This document shows positions 5,586 to 12,304 of a stretch of 35,083 nt of DNA, in pieces. Source of the DNA: Oligoflexales bacterium (lineage in GTDB: Bacteria; Bdellovibrionota_B; Oligoflexia; Oligoflexales; RGVZ01); NCBI GenBank assembly GCA_947468665.1, contig CANILH010000027.1, forward strand, positions 1-35,083, read 5' to 3'. Numbering within the stretch: the first letter of the stretch is position 1; each line of letters starts with the position of its first letter. The notes beneath the pieces are model-generated. The model saw only the letters and a program-made list of their open reading frames with translations, had not been told where the DNA came from and did no database searches. Both the position numbers and the translations under genes were made by a program.

Positions 5586-7040
5586 ATGAAAAAATCAGTA
5601 TTCAAGTCATCTGTCGCCATCGCGTTGCTTTTTAACCTCACCGCATGCGGACAAAAGCCCCATCAATCCGAACTGAGCAGGCTCACAACCGCGATCGTTA
5701 CCAACGACAGCGATATCGCCAATGAATCAATCCTGGCATGCGTCGCCGCTAACGCTGACATCGCGTCCAAACTCACCTGTCTTCCCTCCATAAAAAACGT
5801 CCAGGAGGTCTTCGCCAACGTACCGGCCGGTTACCGCCGCTTTGACATGACCATCGAACAGCCCGTGGATCACCTTTATCCAGAGGGTCGCAAATTCTCG
5901 CAAAAACTCATTCTCTGGCACCGCGGCGAGTCAGAACCCATGATTCTTCATGCGTCTGGCTACAAGATTTTTAATGAGCAGCTATATCTACTGGCTGACC
6001 GTTGGAAAACCAACCAGATCCAGGTTTCTCACCGGTATTTCACGGGCTCTGAGCCAACCCAGGGCGAGCTTGACTGGTCCAAAATGACCGTAGCCCAATC
6101 CGCGGCTGATTTTCACCGCATTGTTGTTTCCCTAAAACAGGTCTACACCAAAAACTGGGTCAACAACGGCGGCAGCAAAGGCGGCATGACGTCCGTATTC
6201 TTCCGCCGCTATTATCCGAATGATCTCTCGGGTACGGTCGCTGACGTAGCGCCATTATCGTTTGCCCGCGAAGACTCCCGCTATATTGATTTTGTGGATC
6301 ACGTCGGTGGCGACGACATGGCTGAGTGCCGGACCAAACTCAGAGACCTACAGCGTGTATTCCTAACCCGCAGGACAGAGTTTTTGACCCGCATGCCCGC
6401 AAATACGACCTATGATTACCTTGGCGGACCTGACGTGGCATTTGAGCATACGATTATTTCCGTGCCCTACGCGTTTCACCAGTATCACAACATGCGCCCG
6501 ACAGATGCCGTCAGCTGCGGGACGTTGCCTCCTGCCGATGCGTCCGCTGAGATCCTCTGGAACTGGCTGCAAAAAACAAACGCCGTCAGTGGTGACGAGC
6601 AGACCAAAATATTTGTACCTTACTACTATCAGGCAAACACCGAGCTCGGTGGATCCGCAGACCGTCTGGACCTGATCGCAGACCTCTTACAGCACCCCTA
6701 TAGCGCCTTGATGTATGGCCCCAAAAACACACCCCAGATTTACGCTGACGATGTCATGCGGGACATGGAGCACTGGCTCAAAACAGAAAGCCAGGGCATC
6801 ATGTATGTCTACGGCGAAAGCGACCCATGGACCGCCGGCATGTTCCCGTTCAGGCCAGAGGCTGACTCCTTCCGCTTTACTGTGCCAAAGGGAAATCACA
6901 GCTCAAAGTTCACGGATCTCCCGACAGACACCAAAGCCCAGTTTGTGGACACACTGAGCCGCTGGCTCGGCAAACAAATGCCGGTGGAATTTATGGCACC
7001 AGCCTATACACCTAAAGAAGACCCACAGATTCGTCTTTAA
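5586..7040 (+). CDS. S37-family prolyl tripeptidyl aminopeptidase, lipoprotein
   Basis: A 484-residue serine peptidase like the Streptomyces PS-10 type tripeptidyl aminopeptidase (MEROPS S37), which releases tripeptides from N-termini. An N-terminal lipobox LTAC places the lipidated cysteine at residue 21, so the enzyme is anchored in the envelope. The nucleophile elbow is GGSKGG (S197), inside the family-typical NNGGSKGGMTSVFFRRYYP. Candidate acid and base are D in YGESDPWT and H in PKGNHSS near the C-terminus, completing an alpha/beta-hydrolase triad. Length fits the family. Ribosome-site access is limited by the terminator hairpin directly upstream; a second terminator follows the gene. 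Confidence 0.88.
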   Translation: MKKSVFKSSVAIALLFNLTACGQKPHQSELSRLTTAIVTNDSDIANESILACVAANADIASKLTCLPSIKNVQEVFANVPAGYRRFDMTIEQPVDHLYPEGRKFSQKLILWHRGESEPMILHASGYKIFNEQLYLLADRWKTNQIQVSHRYFTGSEPTQGELDWSKMTVAQSAADFHRIVVSLKQVYTKNWVNNGGSKGGMTSVFFRRYYPNDLSGTVADVAPLSFAREDSRYIDFVDHVGGDDMAECRTKLRDLQRVFLTRRTEFLTRMPANTTYDYLGGPDVAFEHTIISVPYAFHQYHNMRPTDAVSCGTLPPADASAEILWNWLQKTNAVSGDEQTKIFVPYYYQANTELGGSADRLDLIADLLQHPYSALMYGPKNTPQIYADDVMRDMEHWLKTESQGIMYVYGESDPWTAGMFPFRPEADSFRFTVPKGNHSSKFTDLPTDTKAQFVDTLSRWLGKQMPVEFMAPAYTPKEDPQIRL

Positions 7041-7044
7041 CACG

Positions 7045-7079
7045 AAAAGGGCAGTTCATTGACTGAACCGCCCTTTCTT
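7045..7079 (+). terminator. Rho-independent terminator after the S37 peptidase gene
   Basis: Hairpin AAAGGGC-A-GTTCA / TGAAC-C-GCCCTTT beginning five bases after the stop codon. Its A/T-flanked symmetry makes it usable from either side, so it may also end the convergent tyrosine-rich lipoprotein gene. Confidence 0.75.
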
Positions 7080-7118
7080 ATTTCATGACTTCAAAAATCG
7101 CGAAACGCTCTCAAAAAC

Positions 7119-7613
7119 TTAGTAAGCGTAACCGGTGTAACCACGTCCAAATGAGCTATTGTAATGGTAGTAGTTGTAGCCGCTGTAGGTGTATGTCCTG
7201 GTGTAGCTGTAGTTATAGTAGTAGCCGTAGTTATAGTACGCGGGAGCATAGGAATCCCAGTATCCGCAACGAGCACAACGTCTCCAATAGCGCCACCCGC
7301 AGAAACTCTGTGTTGACGACGTGGTATCGAGCTCGTCAAGAATCTGAACAGGAGCTTTTGCCGCCGCGAAAGTGCTTGCTACATTTTCATTGCTAAGGGT
7401 TTGTTCGTTTGTGGTGCGAAGTTCTGCCTGATCGTTAACTTCTTTGCCGTCAGCGCCAACTGGAACGCGAACAATGGTTACAGCTGGAAGTGTCGCGCCT
7501 TTTTCCTTAGCGGATTCTTCGGAAACCACTGGCTTGTTAGGTGTTTGAGCTTGCTTTGATGTTCCGCAAGAGGTGATGGCAATGACTGCCGCCAGGCTAA
7601 CTAATAAACGCAT
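7119..7613 (-). CDS. Lipoprotein with tyrosine-rich C-terminus
   Basis: A 164-residue predicted lipoprotein with signal peptide MRLLVSLAAVIAITSC and lipobox cysteine at residue 16. The start at 7613 is preferred over an upstream one at 7631 because GGAG lies six to seven bases ahead of it. The middle is Thr/Glu/Ala-rich and of low complexity. A short CGWRYWRRCARCGYW cluster with three cysteines follows. In the last 44 residues 18 are tyrosine, mixed with Asn, Ser, Thr and Gly. I recognise no family. Tyrosine-rich tails of this kind suggest an adhesive, cross-linking or amyloid-like surface role, but that is inference. Confidence 0.7.
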   Translation of the reverse strand: MRLLVSLAAVIAITSCGTSKQAQTPNKPVVSEESAKEKGATLPAVTIVRVPVGADGKEVNDQAELRTTNEQTLSNENVASTFAAAKAPVQILDELDTTSSTQSFCGWRYWRRCARCGYWDSYAPAYYNYGYYYNYSYTRTYTYSGYNYYHYNSSFGRGYTGYAY

Positions 7614-7914
7614 AATTAATCTCCAAAACAAAAAGGCACGTTAAATTGGCCAACATCGGCCGACATGCCGCACTGATTATTAAACAAGCAGGATACTGTC
7701 AATATTAAATTCAATGGCATTCAGTAGAAAATCATTAGATTATTAGATTTCAACCTGATAGCCGCCAGTTTTAATAGTATAACAGGCCAAAATTATGGGT
7801 TTTTTTGAGTGTAGGGCAAGTCACAGGTGATATTCCCCACGAAATCCTGGGACTCCGTTAGCCACTTTTGCCACGAATTAAGCGCCAGTTGCCATGCCTT
7901 AGCATGCCGTGATA
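7614..7914. other. Intergenic DNA between divergent lipoprotein and mazE genes
   Basis: About 300 bases, AT-rich on the left, that must hold the promoter of the tyrosine-rich lipoprotein (leftward). I see no gene, no clear repeat and no hairpin of note before the mazEF operator. Confidence 0.5.
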
Positions 7915-7933
7915 GTTTATACATTGTATAAAC
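7915..7933 (+). promoter_or_regulatory. mazEF operator palindrome
   Basis: A perfect dyad GTTTATAC-ATT-GTATAAAC lies seven bases before the GGAGGG ribosome site of mazE. MazE-type antitoxins bind such palindromes and repress their own operon, with MazF as co-repressor. The position is right for that, and an overlapping -10 (TATACA or TATAAA) is likely. Confidence 0.7.
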
Positions 7934-7950
7934 AAAATCTGGAGGGTCGC

Positions 7951-8193
7951 ATGCGCTCAAAAGCTAGAAAATGGGGTAACAGTCTGGGTGTTTTGCTACC
8001 AAAATCCATTGCTGATGAGTTGTCTATCGTCGATGGGACGCAGCTTGAGATTGACTGCGATGGAGATCAAATCACGATCAAAAAAGTCAAAAAAACCACT
8101 TACAAATTGACTGAGTTGTTGAGGGATTACCCCAAACCCTCAAAGGGCTCGGAAGTTTCCTGGGGACCAAAGCGCGGCAATGAGGAGTGGTGA
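7951..8193 (+). CDS. mazE: MazE-type antitoxin (AbrB-fold)
   Basis: An 80-residue antitoxin with the N-terminal swapped-hairpin AbrB/SpoVT DNA-binding fold. It shows the family pattern K-WGNSLGVLLPKSIADEL and GTQLEIDCDGDQITIKKV (to residue 47), then a flexible C-terminal half (TELLRDYP..., SEVSWGPKRG) that would wrap the toxin. The start at 7951 is chosen for GGAGGG five bases upstream; a frame start at 7909 lies inside the operator. The stop overlaps the ribosome-site region of mazF, and the toxin ATG is two bases beyond it, so the pair is translationally coupled. Confidence 0.9.
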   Translation: MRSKARKWGNSLGVLLPKSIADELSIVDGTQLEIDCDGDQITIKKVKKTTYKLTELLRDYPKPSKGSEVSWGPKRGNEEW

Positions 8194-8195
8194 TT

Positions 8196-8552
8196 ATGTC
8201 TAAAGTAGTTTTTATCCCTGAGCGTGGAGACATTGTCATGCTTGACTTCGCCCCGACGAGGGCGCATGAGCAGTCTGGGCGACGTCCCGCTGTTGTGCTC
8301 TCTCCGAGGGTTTATAATCACGTTTCAGGACTGATGATTTGCTGCCCGATTACCTCAACCCGTCGCAATATGCCTTTTGAAATAAGTCTGCCGAAGTCAT
8401 TAACCACCCGCGGCGTCATCCTGGCCGAACATGTCAGAAGCGTGGCGTGGGCGGCTCGGCACGCGACATTTCAGGAGCGCCTACCGCGCCCCGCAATGGA
8501 AGAACTCACTGGGAAGTTGCTTGTTCTAATAGATCCTGAACGAGGGTTATGA
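8196..8552 (+). CDS. mazF: MazF/PemK-type endoribonuclease toxin
   Basis: A 118-residue toxin of the MazF/PemK/CcdB fold, which cleaves single-stranded RNA at short motifs and halts growth. The recognisable family core includes PERGDIVMLDFAPTRAHEQ, GRRPAVVLSP (catalytic-arginine region), CCPITSTRR and TRGVILAEHVRSV. All expected strands are present and the length is normal. The ATG at 8196 has GAGGAG upstream at 8182-8187; a GTG-GTG start three codons earlier overlaps mazE and is less likely. No frameshift is seen, so the toxin is probably active and held by MazE. Confidence 0.92.
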   Translation: MSKVVFIPERGDIVMLDFAPTRAHEQSGRRPAVVLSPRVYNHVSGLMICCPITSTRRNMPFEISLPKSLTTRGVILAEHVRSVAWAARHATFQERLPRPAMEELTGKLLVLIDPERGL

Positions 8553-8593
8553 CGGTTTAATAAAGATCGCGTTGTTCGTCCTATCGCCAGCTC

Positions 8594-9250
8594 TCAACAG
8601 CCCATCGGTGGGATCATTACAATTTTTTGAATCAACGTACGAGTCTTAGCGGGGCCTTCATATATCTGAAGGGTGACCTTGCTGACCCCCACACTGCAGG
8701 GGTAGTCCAAAGGGCCCTTGCACGTCTTGGTCAAATTGATCCATTTAGACCCATTGTTGCGCGACGCGGCAAGTTTTTTAACCGCTGCCAAAAACTCATC
8801 TTTTGACGCGAAAGGAAATTTATGGGAATTTTCGACGAGCAATTCGTCGATAACGAACTGAGTTGAGGACGTGGCCGTGAGAGGTCTCCATTCTGATTGA
8901 TAATGTTTCCAATTCGTAAGGTCGAAGTGAGCCCCTTCGTCCTGGATCGTCATAGATGTCTCATATTGCATCTCAACCGAATATTCAGACGATGATTGAA
9001 GTCCGCGCAACTCAAGCACTCCATCCCAATCCTCACCAAGATCAATTTCGCGACTGATGGATTTTTTGAACGCACCCAGAACAAGTTCACGGCCTGGATT
9101 TCTCTTTGACTTGATGACAACTTCCGGCGCCTTTTCAGCGTATCCAACAACGCTATGACCTATTAGGAACATAAGCAGTAACGACGCGACCCATCCATTA
9201 CAACGAGTCTCCATTTTTGCTGGTCCAAAACTACAAGATGATGGTTTCAC
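8594..9250 (-). CDS. Exported protein of unknown function
   Basis: A 218-residue protein with a signal peptide (hydrophobic core VASLLLMFLIG at about 21-31, likely cleavage near AEKA). The start is a GTG at 9250, supported by AAGGAG six bases upstream; an ATG 12 codons later has no such site. The mature part is mixed alpha/beta with charged surface stretches. Three cysteines near the C-terminus (TCKGPLDYPC and the final residue) may form disulphides. I recognise no family. It is transcribed leftward, convergent with mazEF. Confidence 0.7.
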   Translation of the reverse strand: MKPSSCSFGPAKMETRCNGWVASLLLMFLIGHSVVGYAEKAPEVVIKSKRNPGRELVLGAFKKSISREIDLGEDWDGVLELRGLQSSSEYSVEMQYETSMTIQDEGAHFDLTNWKHYQSEWRPLTATSSTQFVIDELLVENSHKFPFASKDEFLAAVKKLAASRNNGSKWINLTKTCKGPLDYPCSVGVSKVTLQIYEGPAKTRTLIQKIVMIPPMGC

Positions 9251-9391
9251 GGCAACTCCTTTTCGTTCTATAGGCTAGTGACAGCTTAGCAAACACTAGC
9301 GACAAAACAGACAGTGATTTTCGAAAGCGCTGCCAGGTAAGCATGTGATGCGGAAAAATAAGGCGCTACATGCGACGCCGACGATGCGTCA

Positions 9392-9455
9392 CGAGTAAAG
9401 TAATGCCAACATGACTTTACTCGCGAGTAAAGTCATGTTAATATGACTTTACTCC
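9392..9455 (+). promoter_or_regulatory. Operator array and promoter of the first AAA_14/DUF4143 ATPase
   Basis: Four half-sites of the type ATGACTTTACTCG alternate in direction: reverse at 9392-9405 (one mismatch), forward at 9410-9423, reverse at 9424-9437, forward at 9443-9454. The middle pair forms a perfect 32-bp palindrome (9408-9439). Equivalent half-sites repeat every 32 bases, about three helix turns. A promoter is embedded: TTTACT (9416-9421), 17-base spacer, TAATAT (9439-9444). Binding there would block transcription of the ATPase gene. Confidence 0.7.
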
Positions 9456-9487
9456 GCGAAAATCCGCGGATAGGGGGGTCTGACAGG

Positions 9488-10627
9488 ATGCAAATAAAGA
9501 GATATCTGTATGATTTTATTAAGGAAGATCTAAAAAAACGGATGGTCTTCATTGGCGGCCCAAGACAGGTCGGAAAGACGACATTGTCTCTGCAACTTGT
9601 TGGCGCGTCAGATAAAACTCATCCCGCGTACGTCAATTGGGACTTCATTAAAGACAAAAAAAACATCCGCCAAGGGGATCTGCCGTTCACCGAGCCTCTC
9701 ATTATTTTGGATGAAATCCACAAATTCAAAACCTGGCGAGGGCTTATCAAAGGTCTTTACGACAAGACGTTCCCAGCCAACAACTACATTGTAACGGGAT
9801 CCGCGCGCCTGGACTTCTACCGCCACGGAGGCGACTCGCTCCAGGGTCGCTACCATTACTACAGACTGCATCCGCTGTCGTTAGGCGAACTTTCAAAAAA
9901 TCCAACAGCGGATCACCTCCGCGCGCTCCTTCAATTCGGAGGATACCCCGAGCCGTTCTACGCGGCCGACGAGCGATTTTTGCGACGTTGGCAGAACGAG
10001 TATTATGAGCGTGTGATCGAAGACGATATCTCAGACCTTGAAAAGGTATCTGACATCTCCAAACTTTCGCTATTAATTGACGAGCTTCCAAAGAAGGTTG
10101 GAGGCATCTTATCGGTAAAAAGCCTTCGCGAGGACTTAGAGGTCGCCCACGCGACAGCGGAACGGTGGCTGCAAATTCTGGAACGACTCTACGTCTGTTA
10201 CAGAATCCCGCCATTTTCACCGCCTAAAATTCGCGCCGTCAAGAAGGAACAAAAGCTCTATCTCTGGGATTGGTCGCAAGTACCGGCCGGGGGAGATAGA
10301 TTTGAAAATCTTGTCGCCTCGCAGCTATTGAAATTTTGTCATTATCAGGAGGACGTCGAAGGCCACAAGATGGAACTTCGTTTCCTTCGAGACATCGATA
10401 AGCGAGAGATTGATTTCGTTGTACTCCAAAATGGTAAGCCCATCTTTGCTGTCGAAGTAAAATCCGGAGACAAAAATCTCAGCACACATATTCCCTACTT
10501 TGCCGCCAGAACAAAAATCCCCATGTTCTACCAAGTTCATCAAGGACTCACCGACAAGCACTATAAAGACGTCCGGGCGAGAATACTTCCGTGGATTAAG
10601 TTTTGTCAGGAATTGGAGATGCCTTGA
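9488..10627 (+). CDS. AAA_14/DUF4143 family ATPase (COG1373-like), intact
   Basis: A 380-residue P-loop ATPase of the family with N-terminal AAA_14 and C-terminal DUF4143. Walker A is GGPRQVGKTT (K30), Walker B is LIILDEIHKF (D75, E76) and the sensor strand is YIVTGSARLD. The family-typical YHYYRLHPLSLGEL follows. A winged-helix-like middle leads to a C-terminal REIDFVVL...FAVEVKSG, the D-(E)xK pattern of a PD-(D/E)XK nuclease-like fold. The start at 9488 is chosen for GGGGGGT eight bases upstream; an earlier ATG at 9443 lies inside the operator array. Cellular role of the family is unknown, and copies are often strain-variable. Here two paralogues lie in the same window. Confidence 0.88.
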   Translation: MQIKRYLYDFIKEDLKKRMVFIGGPRQVGKTTLSLQLVGASDKTHPAYVNWDFIKDKKNIRQGDLPFTEPLIILDEIHKFKTWRGLIKGLYDKTFPANNYIVTGSARLDFYRHGGDSLQGRYHYYRLHPLSLGELSKNPTADHLRALLQFGGYPEPFYAADERFLRRWQNEYYERVIEDDISDLEKVSDISKLSLLIDELPKKVGGILSVKSLREDLEVAHATAERWLQILERLYVCYRIPPFSPPKIRAVKKEQKLYLWDWSQVPAGGDRFENLVASQLLKFCHYQEDVEGHKMELRFLRDIDKREIDFVVLQNGKPIFAVEVKSGDKNLSTHIPYFAARTKIPMFYQVHQGLTDKHYKDVRARILPWIKFCQELEMP

Positions 10628-10795
10628 TTTTAAAAAGGGAAGGATAAGAAACTGGTTCGCGAGAGGTTCGGGCATGGACTTAAACACCGGTTCAGCGAGA
10701 GCAAGATAGCCTTCCTGGCTCATTAGAGCGCCTCGACGCCAACGGGAATCTCTTTTGATAACGGCCGTTTATAAAAAATAGACTAAATGGACTCA

Positions 10796-10825
10796 AAATG
10801 GGTACATTTTTATACCATTTGGTAT
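10796..10825 (+). promoter_or_regulatory. Dyad cluster ahead of the broken ATPase gene
   Basis: AAATGGGTA (10796-10804) is inverted as TACCATTT (10813-10820), which also forms the dyad ATACC-ATTT-GGTAT (10812-10825), 26 bases before the ATG. A further AAATGG is at 10785-10790. The design resembles the operators of the other ATPase loci, but the sequence is different. Confidence 0.5.
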
Positions 10826-10851
10826 GAAATTTCGCTAAGGGGTGTTTTTCT

Positions 10852-12261
10852 ATGAAACTTCAGTATGTTGGACGTCATGCTGAGGTCGATTTGCAGGCTT
10901 GGTTGAAGCGCGCAAATCGCAAGCCCCTCATAAACCGCGGCGCTCGGCAAACAGGCAAATCAACATGAGTCCGCGAATTCGCTCGTCGCTCAAATATTGA
11001 ATTAGTGGAGATCAACCTAAAAGAAAATCAGACGTTTGTGCGGAAGGCCTTCGACGAAGGGCATTTGATTGGCATCTTATCGGCGTTGGAGCGGCTAACT
11101 GGACGGTCCCTGCGGCCTATCGAAAATCCACCAATCTTGTTTTTGGACGAGATTCAGGCGGTTCCTTCCGCGCTGCAGTCGCTTAGATATTTTTTTGAGC
11201 AAATCCCATATTTGCCAGTCATTGCCGCTGGGTCAACGCTTGAATTCATACTTGGAGCGCCGACGTTTTCCATGCCTGTTGGAAGAGTTGAGTTTCTTTC
11301 ATTAGCGCCTTTTACGTTCAAAGAGTTCCTTCGAGCCTGCCGACAAGATCGCCTCGTGAGCTTAATCGAGACCGCGCATCCTCAAAATCCTGCATCACTA
11401 TAGCTCGGTAGTCATGCTGAAATCATGCACCACCTGCGGAATTTTTTTGAAATAGGGGGCATGCCCGAGTCGGTGGCGATTTATGTAGGCGACGAGTCTC
11501 TGAGCGCTAAATCCCTTAGCGAATCCCGCAAACTAAGGCAGTCGCTATTGACTGCATATCGCAGCGATCTACAAAAATATCCCGCCACGGCTCACATCCG
11601 AGAGGTGGTTCGCGAGGTTTTCGACCGGGTATCATCAACTGTCAGCCAGCGAGTCAAGTACTCGCGATTAGCTCCTTCACGCACTGCCCGCGACGCGCGA
11701 AAAGCTTTGGCTTTGTTAATTGAGGCTGGCGTATTGCTAGAATGCTTGCACACACATGCCAATGGCATTCCTTTGCTGGCAGAAGTGGCCCAGGAAACTC
11801 GAAAATTATTTTTCCTTGATGTCGGGCTGATGATGACGTCCCTGGGGCTGGCTATCGACGACATTCCGTCCGAAACTGACGAGCGTTTTGTAAATGAAGG
11901 AGCTCTTGCGGAGCAGTTTGTCGCTCATGAGTTGTCTTCGACATTTTCGCCTGGCGATAAAACCGCGTTAACCTACTGGCTCCGTGAAGAAAAATCCCGC
12001 AACGCCGAAGTCGACTTTGTGATCGCTACGGGAGCACGCATTATCCCCATAGAGGTGAAGTCGGGTGCCGCAGGGACGTTAAGATCCCTGCGGGGATTTT
12101 GTCAGGCGAAGTCGCCGTCCCTGGCGATGCGTCTCGACATCAACATGCCGTCTATCACAAAGCTAACTGATTGGTCGGGATCTGGCGCGGACGCGATGTC
12201 TTTCGTTTCATTGCCCCTTTATATGGCATCCGAAATAAAACGTATTGCTAAGAGCATTTGA
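10852..12261 (+). pseudogene. AAA_14/DUF4143 ATPase gene broken by two in-frame stops
   Basis: One continuous 470-codon frame runs from ATG 10852 to 12261, with no frameshift but two stop codons: TGA at 10966-10968, directly after Walker A (GARQTGKST), and TAG at 11401-11403. The pieces between read as one normal family protein: ILFLDEIQAVPS-like Walker B (near 11145), a sensor strand VIAAGSTLEF, the PVGRVEFLSLAPFTFKEFL block, FEIGGMPESVA after the second stop, and a C-terminal NAEVDFVI...IPIEVKSGAAG DUF4143 nuclease-like end. The first stop probably replaced TGG or CGA and the second a sense codon. Most likely a recently inactivated copy; translation restarts at 11005 and 11425 cannot restore a P-loop ATPase. 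Confidence 0.8.
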
Positions 12262-12304
12262 AGTCAGAGTGATGTGCTTTTTTATTACATGGCCAAAATC
12301 AACT

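Noticed and set aside
9443-9487. ATG 9443 as start of the intact ATPase
   Set aside because: It lies within the operator half-site, overlaps the -10 box and lacks a ribosome site; ATG 9488 has a G-rich ribosome site and matches the family start.
10966-11403. Programmed read-through or selenocysteine at TGA 10966 and TAG 11401
   Set aside because: Two different stop codons, one right behind Walker A, with no nearby recoding structure seen; decay of a dispensable paralogue is simpler.
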